Assembly: GCF_010183535.1 (NCBI RefSeq)
Contig: NC_071329.1
Coordinates: 15,190,001-15,254,000, forward strand
DNA: 64,000 bases
Origin: Caenorhabditis remanei
Lineage: Eukaryota > Nematoda > Chromadorea > Rhabditida > Rhabditidae
Direction of reading: 5' to 3'
Shown: positions 31,025 to 44,125 of the stretch, one piece after another
Layout: each line of letters begins with the position of its first letter
Position numbering within the stretch: position 1 is the first letter of the stretch
Notes under the pieces: model-generated
Told to the model about the DNA's origin: nothing
Databases searched by the model: none
The model's input: only the letters and a program-made list of their open reading frames with translations
Made by a program: the position numbers and the translations under genes

Positions 31025-34000
31025 TCAGTTCTCCTCCTCCTTCTCGTGCTTCCTCTTTCGGCTTCTTCCTGGTTCCTCCACTCGGAACTCCACTGGGAAC
31101 TCTTGATCGGCACCGAGGTACGAGTCGGAGATGAAGAAGAGCTTGAATTCGTGTTTGCCTGGACGTGGAGCGGCGAAGTCGAGTTGCACTGACGACTTCT
31201 CGTTGATGACCAATCTGGAAATAGGAAAAATGGATAATTATAACCAGACTTGCAACATTCCGGGTATATCTGAAACATCTGTCTGAAGCGAGTTATGAGA
31301 CCTCAAAATACAAAAAATCGCTCCTTGCAGTGCAATTTTTCAGTAAATTTCCATAGAAATTCTCCTCGTCTGCACGTGAATGTTCATTTTTCATTTTTTT
31401 ATTGAAATGTTTGAAAATATTCCTTTCACGAGCACGACGGGGAGATTTTTCATTGAAATGTATTTAAAAATTGACGAGAGACAATTTTTGGCATATTGAC
31501 GCCTCATTACTCACTTCAGACGCATTTTCAGACATGGCACTAATTGAATTTTCTCATTTCCCTGGCTTCCAGAATTGATTCATACCAAAAATACCAAATT
31601 TGGGAAAATTTGTGTCTGTATTTAGGAATTTTTTCCAGAAAAAAATCGGAAAATTTTCGAAAAAAAAACGTTGAATTGTTTCAGTACAGTACTGACAGTA
31701 CTGAAAATTCGGGCCGGAGATATTCTGATTTCGGCCCGTCCCGGCCCGTTGCAACTCTGATTACAACAAAAGTATGACTGTATATCAGTATGCCAGGGTT
31801 CATACATCTGAAAGTTTCAAAATTTACCTCTTGATGGTCAACAGCGCGTTGGATTCCTGATCTCCAACCACAAGCCACCATCCTTCTTCTTTTCGTTTTT
31901 GTGGGAAGAGTGGTGCGACGACAGGCGGCGCCAATCCATCGATATCATTGTCTCTTTCCAGTGAGACGGCCAACATCAGATTGTCTTGTGTGGTGACGAC
32001 ATTGTTTTCCAACTCGGTGGCCACTTCGATCGACGGGTAGTGGTTACAGAAGCGTGCGACGTCGGCGAGTTCCGCTCCCTCCATTTGAAGAATCTCCGAT
32101 CGGTCATCGTTATCCAGCTCGAGCAGCTCGAATACAGAAGTCACATCCTTAGCCTTGGCTCTTTCAATAAGAGCTCCAGTGCAATGTGGTAACTGCTTGA
32201 GATATGGCTCACTGGAGTACATAGCTTGAGTGAGCATTTGTGACAATTCCATTGCGTGAATAGCAGGTGAGAGCCATCCATTTGAAGAGAGCACATCGAC
32301 GCAAGCTTGGACAAGTCGACAGGCTCGGAGAACGATAAGTTCGGTGTCCTTATTGAGCTCAGCTGTCAACTTCACTCGAGACAAATGAGCATGGATGAGC
32401 AAGTTGACCTTGACATGAGGATCCGTGAACTTTTGGTTCTTCAACTGTCCTGGGAGTCGCTCAGCAAGTTGTCGCAGGATAACATCCTCCTTGTGTCTCA
32501 TTGGAACATTGGCGAACTCACTGGAGTTCGAGATAATCTCAATGAGGGCTCTCGATTTGGTCTTCTCCTTGAGCGACATCGAGAAGAGCTCAATAGTTTG
32601 ATAACTGATATAATAGTAAGAGGCGATCATTCCGAGATTGAGAGACACTGTATCCATGTCGTCTTTGATGGCAATACACTTGCTGTTCTCCAAATCTTTG
32701 AGTGTGTTCTCGACGAGTTCTGACAGGGCATCCGACAAATGGCGATGAGTGGTTCCTTGCAGATTGTAGTAGTTTGGATTTTGGGTCATTCGGCGGTAGA
32801 GGAGCGTCCATGTGAGGTACTGAAAATGAATACTTCAGTATAAGGCTTGAATGCAGATCGTAGTAACTCAAAAGTGTCTATTGTCAGTATCTGTTGTTTA
32901 CCTGGCAGTACTTCCTTTTAGAACTGTTACGATAAGGAACTCTTGTGCAGTGGAGGGCGCTTGCTCTTATCCAATATTGAACGTTCCCCAGTTTTTTCCA
33001 GTTTTTACCCGAAGGAAGGATGCTTTATGATAGAAACCAAAATAATTCGAATATATCTTTCATAAATCATCCTTCCTCCGGGTAAAAACTGGAAACACCT
33101 GGGAAACGTTCAATATTGGATAAAAGCAAACGCGCTCCACTGCACAGGAGTTTCATATCGTAACAATTCTAAAAGCAAATACCGCCGTTTACCTAACGAA
33201 AAATAGCAAAACTAATAGCTCGCGGAGGGACTTGAACCCCCATTCCCGGTTCCGGAGTCCGGTGCCTTATCCATTAGGCCACGCGGGCACACTCAACAAC
33301 ATGTTGTTCATTGTCATATAATCAGGTAAACAACTTGTTTACATTTTTGTTTTAGCTGGTAAACAAATTGTTTTTGTTATGAAAGAGTTATGTACAGTAC
33401 TAGCAACAAATTAGAGGATTTTCAGCGAAAATTTGGTATGATTAACTCAAAAAATGAAAAAAAACTCACATCAATAGCATCCTGCTTGTTCTCGATAGTT
33501 TTCGTGACAATTTCAGCATTAAAGTGATCATGAAGACAGTGATCCAAGTGCGATTCGACTGGAAGTGGGTCACACAAGAACTTTCGGTAGTAGGCACGCT
33601 TCGACGATTGACACATAACCACACACTTGGCTTCAGAATCCAGAATCGGTCGATTCGCCAATCCAACCATATGAAGCATATCGGCGATTGGATAGTCCTC
33701 GTACACATGATACTTTCCATTGTAGAATTGTGTATCCATGATGACGACAAGATAGGCGCTCATCTCGATTTGATAACACATTCCACGTGGCACAACGCAT
33801 ACTTGAATAGCGTTACTTTCAAAGAGTTGCTGGACGATGTGAACATCTTTTGGTGAGGATCCTTCATGCAGGAATCCAACACCACATGAGACTGCTTGAC
33901 GGAGTGATTCATCGTCAATATCAGCGAGAAGCGCTTGGAAAGTGTCGTCTTGTTCAGCGAGACGAAGGAATCGAGTCGGTGTACCATCCGCGTGAGCCAT

Positions 34001-37000
34001 TGTGAGAAGAGCGATGGCTACTGGTCGAGTTTGACGACGGACTGGTACGAAGACGAGCGCTGGTTTTGGATCCAACTTTCCAGCGTGTCTACAGATTGCT
34101 TGATAGACTGGTCGTTCCATGGCAGCGAATCTTGATGCATTATGGGACAAGTTGAAGGACTTGATCTCCAAATCAAGTGGAACTGGACGAGTTGACGGCA
34201 TGAAGTTGAAGGTGGCAGCTGCAGAGCATCCCAACCACATTCCCAAGTCACGAGCATTTGTGAGCGATGAGGAGAGAGCGACGACACGAACTGCGGATTC
34301 GAGTTGAGAAGAGATGTATCTGGTACGCGAGCAGACGACTTCGAAGACTGGCTGAAAGTGAAAAGATTAGGAGTTTTGAATTAAATGACAGAATTTATAG
34401 TATACTTGTAAACCGAGTCGGCGCGTAACTCGCTTATACCGCAATATTATGAGCTGAAAAATATATCAAAATGTAGATCTCGGTGAGCTCTATGTCTGTC
34501 CGTTAGGGCGGATCGTTAATGTGTCGCGGGCCGGGAAAAAGTGCCAAAAACGCAAAAATGGTCTGAAAGACATTCAAGACCGGCTCGCGGCTCGGTTTGA
34601 ATCCGCCACCCAGCCCTTAGTAGGTCACCGACATAAGGCTTGCTGAGATCGACATTTTGGTATATTTTTCAGTTCATAATATTGCGTTTTAGGCGAGTTA
34701 CGCGCCAGTCCGATTCGGCCCGGTTTGCAAGTATGGAGTCTAATGTATGGTATGGAGTATAGAGTATGGATCCTAAGTCTATTTTAATGGAATCTTCTAA
34801 CCCAACTTACCCCATTACTGGCTCCAATCATGTGCAAATCATCGGCAATGAACAACTTCACATTCTGCACACTCTTTCTTTGCTTCCAACGTCTCGAAAT
34901 GTTATCCCATCGTTCTGGTGTCGAAATGATCAACTGTCCACGTTGAGCCAACTTCAAATCCAGTGTCTGTTCTCCAGTCAACAGTACAATAGTGTGTCCA
35001 ATAGCTCCCTCAAGACGACGTTTCCAGTCTGCGTACACTTTTGTGGCCATATCTTCCATTGGTGTAATGTAGACAGCCTTGGATTCTGGAGTGTTTTCGA
35101 AGTGACGAAGGATGGCGAGCTCGGCAATAGCGGTCTTTCCAGAACCATTTGGAGCACACACGATGACGTTTTCGTTGGATTCAAAGACAGTACGGAAGAC
35201 CTGGAAAACAAAAGATTATCATGAGAATTCTGGGCATTTAACGATACCTGTGTCTGAATTGGATTGAACACTTTGAACCCACTTTCCGCAAAAACTGTCT
35301 GGAATTCCTTGTTCGATACGGCAGAAATCGGCAATGGTTGCAAGTCCAACAACTCAGTTGGTGGTGGATACTTCTCCGGAAGAATCAGATGACGGAACGA
35401 GATTGGAAGAACAGTTTCAGCACCAATCCATCTATCAGAGACTATACGAACGTAGTAGAGTGGCGGCATTGGGTCGAACATTGGAACAATCATCTTGACA
35501 ACATGCTCATCGGTACAGAACTTCTGTTTCAGAAGGAAGAATTCGTGATGGAGAATCTTCTCTCCGTCGGTGTCCTCAATGAAAATCCAGAATCCTTCGG
35601 CGTTTCCGTGCACTTTATCATCCCATTGGAAGTCAGGAGTGATTGTCAACTCGATTCTCATAGTGGTTCTGGTGATTGGTTGAATGAGAGTTGTCATTTC
35701 AAGCTTCGGGAATTGACGAATGAATTTGTAGAGTGGTTTTCCCATCTTTGGCATCTTGATGAGATCTCCGAGTTGATGTTGATCCAAGTCATACAAGCGA
35801 TCGAATGAATAGTTCTTCTTATCAATAGATCTCACAACTTCTGATGGAATCTTTTTGAATTGATGAAGTGGATTCAAGGATCCCCATTGTCTCTGGGTAA
35901 CCATCTTACACAAAGTCAACACTTTCAGTGCCAATCCAGCCCATCCTCTCCACAGAACAATCTCGTAAAGAGCACGGAACAGACGTCCAGCTGATTGTGC
36001 AACAAAGACCATATCAGCTTGAAGAGCGAATCCCTCCAATTTCAGCTGTGAAATGTAGGCTTGAAGAAGGACGTTAGTCTTGGCGGATGCTTCATCCAAA
36101 TTCTCCTTGATTGGAATCGGAGCGTGCTCAGCGAGCTTCTGGAGTTCCAGCTTCTCCTCATCACGAACCGACAACAATTTGAATTCAGAACTCATTGAGA
36201 AGATACGGAAGAGGTCAATATCAGAGCAAGTCTCTATCAGAAGCTTGTTGTAAGTCTGCATGGATTCGTAGGTACAATAGAAGTGGGAGGCGATACGACC
36301 GAGTTCTGTGGCTTGGATGATTCCACTTCTTTTGTCGTATTTGATGAGTCCAGCCTTGTCGAGAAGAACGCAAGCAGTGTGAATGAGATCAGCACGACGT
36401 TGTTCAAGGAGTGGGTCGGCGCGCATTTGTTCATGAGTGATTCCATAGAGTGTTGGATTCTTTAACATTCTCACAAACAAGAATGTGTATCCCAACCAAT
36501 TCGTCGCTTCCGATACACTGCTCACAGTTCCCAACACAACTTCCGCATTCAACATATCCGTCAAACGAGAGACCATCTGACTTTCGACTGGAAGTTGTTG
36601 ATTCATCAATGACAGATAGTATTGAAGTTCCGAGTGATTTGTAATCAGAATTCCTTCTCCTCTCTCATCATATTGTGGACGACCAGCTCTTCCCAACATC
36701 TGCATGATATCGAGTGCGCCGAGTTCAGTCCAACGTCCTTTCTCTGGATTGTAGATTTGAGTTCCCTTGATGATGACTGTGTGAGCTGGCAAGTTGACTC
36801 CCCAAGCGAGTGTAGCAGTGGAGAACAGCACCTGGAAATATAAAAATGAAATTGGATTGGAACATACATGTTCAGATTCCTGTAGTGCAGGGTGTTTTTT
36901 TAACAAAAAGTTCAGAAAAATAACAGTTTTTGATCGGAAATAGCTCAAAATCAAAAAAACTGCTTTTTGGGGAGAAAGACGAAAAATATGGACCTTGGAG

Positions 37001-40000
37001 CGGAAAAATGCAAAAAATTACTGAAAAAACGACGGTTTTTGAGTGATTTTGATTTAAAAATTGAGGAAAATCACTGAAAATCAACGCGATTTTAACAGGA
37101 AATCGTCAAAAATTGCACATTTCTGCCTTAAAATCAGTTTTTTGAGTATTTTTAGAAGAAAAAAAAACCTCAAAAACTGCGAAAAATGTTGATTTTAAAG
37201 TTTTATATCGACATTTTCACGATTCGGTAGCTCGTAAAAAATCAATTTTTCCTCCAGCAGGAATCCTGAACACGTATGGATTGGACGATTCTATGTACTT
37301 ACCTGAATATGTCTATCAGCGAACAAGTCTTCAACAAGTGTACGATCGACACGATTCATTCCAGCGTGGTGAATAGCGAATCCGTATGGTAGCAAGTCCT
37401 TCAAGTCCAGATTCTTCACCTGTTCAGCTTCGGTTCTCAGAATTTCAGTACTCGCTGATCCTTCTCGCATGAATGCCGACAAGGTGTCCTTCTCAAGACA
37501 AGCGTCACGAATCGCCTTCGCAGTCTTCGCTGTTTCTTTTCTCGAGTGAACGAAAACGAGCACTTGACTCTTTCCAGCGTGCTCCATAATCTTATCATAA
37601 ACCACTTCATTCATCGCCTGGAATCTCTTCAACGCCTTCTTCTCGGTGACTCCAATATATTGTTGCTCGAGTGGAACTGGACGATAGCTGTTGTCGAAGA
37701 AGTGCAAATGCTCGGGTTTCACGCGGAGGAATGTGGCGACATCTTGATAATTGGGAAGGGTAGCAGACAGACCAACCAGACGACACTCATCATGATTTTG
37801 TTCCATTTGACGGATTGTTCTGACGACAATTGACTCCAAAACTGGTCCACGATCATCGTGAAGCAAGTGAATCTCATCAATAATCAAGAGGCGAACCATC
37901 TGATTATAGGCTCTTTCTCCTCCCTTTCTCGTCACAACATCATACTTCTCCGGAGTACAAACGATTACTTGAGTAGCCATAAACTGCTCTTTGCTCATCT
38001 GTGCGTCTCCTGTCATCTCACCAACTGTGATTCCAAATGGAGCAAGTCTCTTCGAGAAACTACCGACCATTTCTTGTACCAAAGATTTCATTGGGGCAAT
38101 GTAAACGATCTTGAACTCATCCAACTTGACACTTCCATCATCCGCCAAGTGTTTCCCAATCTCTTGAAGCATTGTGAGCAACGCGACGTTCGTCTTTCCG
38201 GCTCCAGTTGGAGCACACAGAAGAAGATGCTCATTGGATTTCAAGGCGGAGTCACAGAGACGAGACTGCACACGATTGAGAGATTTGTAGCCTTCGAACG
38301 CTGGCTGAGCCCATTTTGGGAGGTCGGAGATGTTGATAAGCTTCTCTCCTTCGGCAAACGGACGTGGCTTGAGTGCTGGCACGTGGATTTCCTCATATGA
38401 CTTTTTCTGACGACGGTAGGATCCTTCTGGGAGTTCGCATCTGGAAATAAAATGATGAGGAATTGATTGAATTTACTGTTTTCTCGGGGTCCTAGGATTA
38501 CAGAGATTCGTTGAGAGAGCCCCACTTAGTCAAAAGTTTGACTCAAAATCGGTCCAATTAGCAGCCTCCAGCCTTAAATTTTCTTTCATTATTATCAGGA
38601 GTTTGATATTTTCTAACTGACCCAGTTTCAGTTCAACGGACGGCAACAAAACGACAGACTCTGAGGCTGGAAACAGCTCATTTAAATATAGTGTTCATCA
38701 CAATGCACTCCTCTACTTACCTTTTGTTACTCATCAAATGAGATCCTTGTGAGAACGACAAGTCATTCAAATCCAACACTTTTCGTCCTGCCTGCCACTG
38801 TCCGGCACTGATTGCCTCATCAGCAGCAGCGGCGGCCTTTTTCGATCTCTCCGCGTCTCTTTTCGACTTCTCAACCTGCACAACAGATCCATCGTCTGTC
38901 TCCTGAAGCAGTGCGAGAATATGATGAAGTTCAGGACGAGATCTCATTTCATCTTCAATGTGGACACGTTCTTTCTCGTTTGCCTGACGAAGAAGTGTAC
39001 AGTAGAGAATCATGAGACGATTTTGACGAAGACACTTGATGAAATCGAATTGATCGAATCCGAGAAGCAAAACGAGTTGATTCTCGGCGTCACGATCATC
39101 TGCAGCATCCTTCAGAATCCCAATGACTTCGGTCTGCTTCTGCTGAGCGATCAGTGGATCCTTGAAATACTTGGCAAGCGAACGCTGAATCCAATGAGCA
39201 TCGATATCTCTTGGATGCAGAATTCCTCTCGCTTTCTGCTCGTCCTCTGTGAGATGTCCATCTCCTTTCAGTGTAGCTGTGTAGTCTGTATCCACTCCTT
39301 CCTCCTCTTCACTCTCATCCGAATCTCCTTTAATCTCGTTGACCATTCCTCCATCGTCTTCTTCTTCGTCCGAATCGAATTGAACGTTCACTCCTTCATT
39401 CTCATCGATTTCGTCCCCTTCAACTCGGTTTTCCTCTTCGATCGAGAAGTCGGTGATCTTCTTCGAGAGGTTAATGAGCACGGCGATTCGGTCGTCGGTG
39501 AGCTTGCCAAGGAGTGCTTCCACTTCCTTCTTCTTTTCTGAAATGAAATCAATTATAATTCTAGTCAGTAGTTTTACGTTTAAATTCCACATTTTCCAGC
39601 TTAAAATCTTCATGAAAAGCTGAAAAATCAAGTTATAAGAGAAAAATTGACCAAAACCTCTAGAAAAAGGAAAAATGGCCTAGGAAACCAAAATCTGGAT
39701 TTCTAGACCACCAACGTCAAAATGCTCCAAAATAGGCTAGTATGAAGCTCAAAACTTTAGAAATCTCACGGAGAATTCGAATATGTTGTTGGTTTCTGAA
39801 GTTGGTGGCCTAGAATTTCGATATTTAGAGTTTCCGTGTTGAATATTCGAATTCACCGTAAGATTTCTAAAGTTTTGAGCTCCATATTGGCCTGTTTTGG
39901 AGCATTTTGACGTTGGTGGCCTAGAAATCCAGATTTTAGTTTTCTAGGCCATTTTTCCTTTTTCTTAAGGTTTGATCAATTTTTTGCATTAAAACTTGAT

Positions 40001-40793
40001 TTTTCAGCTTTTCATCAAGATTTAAACTGGCAAATGTGAAATTTCAACACATTCTCTGTATTTATTTTTACCTTTCTCTCGAAACTTGTCATTCTTCAAC
40101 GTGATAAGCACCTCATCAGCTGCTCCACACAACACCTCTCTTGGAACATCGCCGAGTGCATCGTAGATGAAGGAGAGAATCACTTCATACGTTTGTTTCG
40201 TCTCCTGAGTCCGTGGCTTGTAGGCTCCAGTGAGCTCGTGATTGTCAACGAGAACACCTTTTCCGAGTTGTGGCGCTTTTGATTGGTCGTCCTTGTTGCG
40301 GCGACTGAAATAATTTCAGTGAAATTTGAGGAAAATTTGTTAAGTTTGGAGGGGAAATTGTGAAATGACATTGTAACTTTTCATCAATTTGAGATATGAA
40401 AAGAAACCTGGCCATTTGATTTATTTTCCATGCATCGCAAAAATACTCGAAATCTCAAACTATAGAGGTAGCAAGTAGTAGTAAACATGGGATATCGCTA
40501 GTATGTTGAATTTCAGAGAATTCCAAAGTTGCGTGTTCTCACTGCAGACAGACTAGTTTTTTAAATGAAAATTAAATTTACCTCTTCTTTTTCTGGTCCT
40601 GAACAGGAGCCTTGCTCTTCAGAGCTCTGTCTCCCATCTTCATCTTTTTCATCTGTGTATCGGTGATGGGTAGAACTTCACCGGTTGGTTCCTCCCTTCC
40701 TCTTCGGTCGGTAAGGTTGTAGTCGACCGACAGAACCAAGTTTGAGTTCTGCCGGTATTCATATTGCTGGATTCTGGCGAGTTCGTCGGCCAT
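31025..40793 (-). CDS. snrp-200: U5 snRNP 200-kDa RNA helicase (BRR2)
   Basis: Minus-strand exons are 40582-40793, 40072-40304, 38721-39537, 37303-38440, 35248-36831, 34811-35200, 33470-34351, 31828-32819 and 31025-31214; 2145 aa, close to the human BRR2 length. The start [20 protein letters not shown] follows ACTTTCCAG. BRR2 is the Ski2-like ATPase that unwinds U4/U6 during spliceosome activation. The N-terminal cassette has Walker A APTGAGKT (about 497), DEIH (about 609) and SATLPN, then a winged-helix/Sec63 unit. The C-terminal cassette keeps APNGSGKT (about 1344) but has ADDLH instead of DEIH and SSS instead of SAT, as in the catalytically inactive second cassette of this family. The C-terminal Sec63/FN3 part ends EKEEEN. 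pisy-1 lies 338 bp upstream on the same strand, so an operon is possible. Introns carry four repeats and a tRNA gene. Confidence 0.97.
31262..31530. repeat. MITE in the last snrp-200 intron
   Basis: Left end ATATCTGAAACATCTGTCTG with GCGAGTTATGAG; the right end mirrors it as CTCATTACTCACTTCAGACG. The interior contains two GAAATGT-rich blocks. A GC-rich piece at about 31709-31757 resembles part of the 1992-2246 family. Confidence 0.6.
32898..33194. repeat. inverted-repeat MITE in an snrp-200 intron
   Basis: The left arm includes TATCCAATATTGAACG and GGGCGCTTGCTCTTATCC; the right arm carries the reverse complement with a few changes (CGTTCAATATTGGATAAAAG). The centre is near 33045. It sits directly beside the tRNA gene. 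Confidence 0.75.
33217..33288 (-). tRNA. tRNA-Arg (anticodon CCG)
   Basis: On the minus strand: acceptor GCCCGCG paired with CGCGAGC (one C-A mismatch at position 3-70), D stem GCCT/AGGC, anticodon stem CCGG/CCGG with loop CTCCGGA (anticodon CCG), and T stem GGGGG/CCCTC with loop TTCAAGT; discriminator T. A-box and B-box sequences are intact. It lies inside an snrp-200 intron on the same strand. The acceptor mismatch leaves a small doubt about function. Confidence 0.85.
34400..34735. repeat. MITE related to the 1992-2246 family
   Basis: Begins ATACTTGTAAACCGAGTCGG and ends CGGCCCGGTTTGCAAGTATG. Internally it shares CGGGCCGGGAAAAAGTGCC and TTTTGGTATATTTTTCAG with 1992-2246. In the snrp-200 intron between exons 6 and 7. 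Confidence 0.75.
39599..40021. repeat. palindromic MITE in snrp-200 intron 2
   Basis: Left: AAAGCTGAAAAATCAAG, CATTTTTCCTTTTTC-complement and GGATTTCTAGACCACC. Right: the inverted copies, for example GGTGGCCTAGAAATCC. The arms are about 200 bp with a short centre near 39810. Confidence 0.75.
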
Positions 40794-41131
40794 TCTGGAA
40801 AGTTGGAATTGAAATCTGTAAAGAGACAATGGAAAGGAAAGTAGTATAATCGGTTGAGAAAACCGTTCGAATCATAGAGAAAAAACAAAACGGATATTTT
40901 AGAAAAAAAAAATATATGTGCAAAATAAATAAAAATATACATCGGAATAAGTAAGCATCGGTGGTAAGTTAGACTAGCGGGACATGGAGAATGGAAACGG
41001 GGCGAAGGAATGACAGGGAAAGGGCTAAAGCTGGGACTAGAGAGACTCGGGGCGACTAAACAAAGCTCATTCGGTGAGATAAAGAGAGGGAGATACAAAA
41101 GTGGGAGTGGGGGAAAGAGGAGAAAAAATTA

Positions 41132-42122
41132 TTATTGAGCCTTCTGGGCGGCCTCGACGCGCAGCTTGACGTCGTGGGCGACGACCATCTCGGCGGCAGT
41201 GTAGAGGTGGACCACCGAGATGGCCGTCTTGACGAACGCAATTGGGAAGGCGATGAGCGGGAAGATCGACATGAAGTGGAAGGAGCCGAAGATGAGAGGT
41301 CCTGAAAAAGGAAATTAAGAATGCGCGCGATTTGTAGATCAAAAATTTTTGGCGGTATTCGCAGAACGGTAACATTATAGAACTCTGAGCACTTGGAAAT
41401 CGACTTACGGGGGAAATTTACGAGGTTATCGATTTACAAGTGATCTGAGGCACAGTTCTAAATGCGAATACCACCAAATTTCTCGATTTTTCCACTGTTT
41501 TCATTGAAAATTTAATATCTTTCTACTCACCAGCCCAGAATGCTCTGATGTAGAGCAGAATGTAGAAGGCCTCGTTACCTCCACACATGAACCCAAGGAA
41601 CATCCGGTCCGTGTAGTACAAGTTGAGCAACCAATTGGTGCTCTGCTTGTGACTACTCGCACCGGAGAGGTCAGTGGCGTGGAGGTGGAGCCAGTGGGAA
41701 GCGATGTCGATGACTGCAGAGAGCTGAAAATCGGAATTTTATGATTATTAGTATTTCAAACAATTAGAAAATACCTGGAGGAGGAACAAGTGATCCGGGA
41801 AGAACTTGCAGAGAGCCATTACGAGGGCCAGGGTCCCGCAGCGATCAGTGAGCTGATCGAGCATCGCTCCGAAGCGGCTCGACTGGTTGTACTTGCGAGC
41901 CGCCCACCCGTCGAAGGCGTCGAGCCCGGCGCTCAATGCGTAACTGAATAATTTCAATAAATCTGAGAGAAATTGAATTTAAAACACTTACCAAATCATC
42001 GCGCAGCATGGCGACGATGACATATAGTACATCGCCATAATGGCGAGCACAATACGTCCGTACCCGATGAGATTCGGGTAGAAGAGCCAGACATTATTGT
42101 TGTTGGAGGAGGAAGAGTCCAT
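41132..42122 (-). CDS. pisy-1: CDP-diacylglycerol-inositol 3-phosphatidyltransferase
   Basis: Minus-strand exons are 41992-42122, 41775-41943, 41531-41723 and 41132-41301; 220 aa, the usual size. The enzyme makes phosphatidylinositol from CDP-diacylglycerol and myo-inositol in the ER membrane. The CDP-alcohol phosphotransferase motif is complete: D52, D55, G56, A59, R60, G69, D73, D77 (sequence DAFDGWAARKYN, then GAMLDQLTD). Several hydrophobic helices follow, including MFLGFMCGGNEAFYILLY and FPLIAFPIAFVKTAIS. It lies upstream of snrp-200 on the same strand. Gene symbol by motif, length and neighbourhood. Confidence 0.95.
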
Positions 42123-43849
42123 TTTTCAGCTGAAAAATCGAAATTTGAGGTATGACAACACGCAAAATATTTTCGAAATGGTGAGAGCGAGAATAACATA
42201 GTTGTTTAGCAAGAGACGCCGATGACTAGAGAAAAACGAGGGAAACAGAAAAGGGAAAACGCCTTCTTCTGGCTCACGCTTCTATGATTAGAATTGGTAA
42301 TTAGAGGAAAGCTTTTAGCAAATGCTGCATAGAGTTAAGAAAAATAGAAGAAAAGAAGAAAAGAAGAAAGAAAAATGAAAAAAAGGATTAGAGGGTAAAC
42401 CAAGAAGGCACTGGAGAGGAAATGATGAGGAATGCAACTTTTTGGTTGATAATGAGTATATTTGGTATGAAAAATGTGAATATGAATGACAAAAATATTA
42501 ATAAGGATGTTGAAGAACGTGATGCATCGATAAACGAGAAAATGTCTGTATAAAGGTTTAAACGCTTCCAAAAATAGGGTAAACTGCAATTTTTCCAATT
42601 TTTTTTCTCGAAAAATCCAACAGAAATCAATTTGGAGCATTTAAAGTTATTTCCAATAAGAAACATTCCTCGATTTTGCAAGTAATGACCAAAAATGGGA
42701 AATCAACTATCTCCTCCAATTTTAACACAAAAAACAATAATTTTCAGTCATTTCAGACACATATTCAACTCGTATTTCATTTTTTTTATTGTTTTCAATC
42801 AGAAAACTTACCAGAAACCAAAGAAAATTACTAAAAATCGTGTAAAAACCAATTTCGAAAGTCGCGGCAACTTGTCCGAGAGGAGTCCACGAGGAGAAAA
42901 CGACCCCCTTCGCGGCGAGACATCGACTGGGAAATTGCCTGCGCCTTTAAAGTATTAATACATTTTTTGGCGACTTTTTGAAAAAAGATTGCTGAAAGTG
43001 CTGAAATCGGTGAAAAAAACTGAAAAATAATCTAAAAATCAAAATCTGCAACGGAAAATACCTGGAATTCAATGATAAATCATGAAAAAACAAACAAAAA
43101 CGCTGGGAAATCTGATGAATCACGAATTTAATCGTATAAAAATACTGAAAAGAGAGGGAAAGAAAAGAAACAAATATACAACAATATACATTGAAAAATG
43201 CATCATCGTTCAAACATAAAGCGCTCACTTTTATGCATTTCCGTACGAAACGACGTCGTTCCGCTCGAATCGAAGGTTGCCAATGGTGATTTTTGGCAGT
43301 TTTTATTGGGTTTTTATTTATTTTCTCATATTTTCATCGCGGGATGAGTGCTCAGGAGCTCGATTCTCAGTATTTTCTCATCAAAATACCATAAAAGTTA
43401 GGATTTTTGCACAGAAAAACAGATATCTGGACAAACTGAAATCAAATCAGACGGATCGATCTGTGTGTCCGCATTCCAGATCCCTTGACATCTGTACATC
43501 TGGAAACACCGACAGACTTCACTCTTCCTCTTCATTTAGATTTCTCAAGTACTTCTCTCCTTCTCTCCGCTTCTTTTTCTTCCCATTTTGACCTATTTTC
43601 ACATTCTTCAAAAACTCAAAAGTAGCCGTATCCTCTCTTTTTTCCTCTTTCTCTATTAATTTTTTACTATTTTTTTTGTTCGATCGAAAAACAAATAATG
43701 TCGTCAAACACCGGGAAACATTGGAAATGACGATGGCAGTCGCTGGATAGTTTCTGTTACAATTTGTTTTTGGATTAGACTGACTTTTTGGTGGATTTTT
43801 TCGGGAGAGCTGTGGTTTCTTTATGGTTTTAGATGCTTTCTCATCTCAG
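42123..43849. other. intergenic, no gene seen
   Basis: AT-rich 5' flank of pisy-1, then pyrimidine-rich sequence. Near 42872, CTTGTCCGAGAGGAGTCCACG resembles a segment in the foldback arms (about 19509). No coding exons or RNA genes were identified. Confidence 0.45.
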
Positions 43850-44125
43850 GTCACTAAAATAGGGCTCAAACTGTCTGAAATTTTGATATGTTATAGAAAA
43901 AGTCTTCATCTCCATTTTTGTAGTTGACCACTTTTTTCTATAACCTCCTCCAAGAAAGTTATAGACGTGAAAGCGCAAAACTTGTAATCGAAATTGTAAT
44001 TGAGTGGTACCCACATTTATCACAACCCCGAGTGGACTGCGTTGTTTTCGCCCGTGTAGCTCAGCCGGTTGCGGCTTTCTACCCATGCGCAGTCGGTCGG
44101 GGGTTCGAGCCCCACCCAGAACTTG
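43850..44125 (+). repeat. composite repeat with tRNA-like segment (family 1)
   Basis: A block containing TAGAAAAAGTCTTCATCTCC and TTTGTAGTTGACCAC is followed by a tRNA-like piece at about 44052-44120: A-box TAGCTCAGCCGG and B-box GGTTCGAGCCC. The acceptor halves do not pair, so it is not a functional tRNA. Similar blocks lie at 47430-47600 and 48400-48490, and similar tRNA-like pieces at 44995-45070 (minus) and 58565-58635. Confidence 0.65.

Noticed and set aside
32307..39541. Several long plus-strand frames (for example 32307-32723, 37858-38400, 38921-39541)
   Set aside because: Antisense shadows of the long snrp-200 coding exons.
44052..44120. Functional tRNA gene
   Set aside because: A and B boxes are present but the acceptor halves do not pair and close relatives are dispersed, so it is scored as a tRNA-derived repeat.
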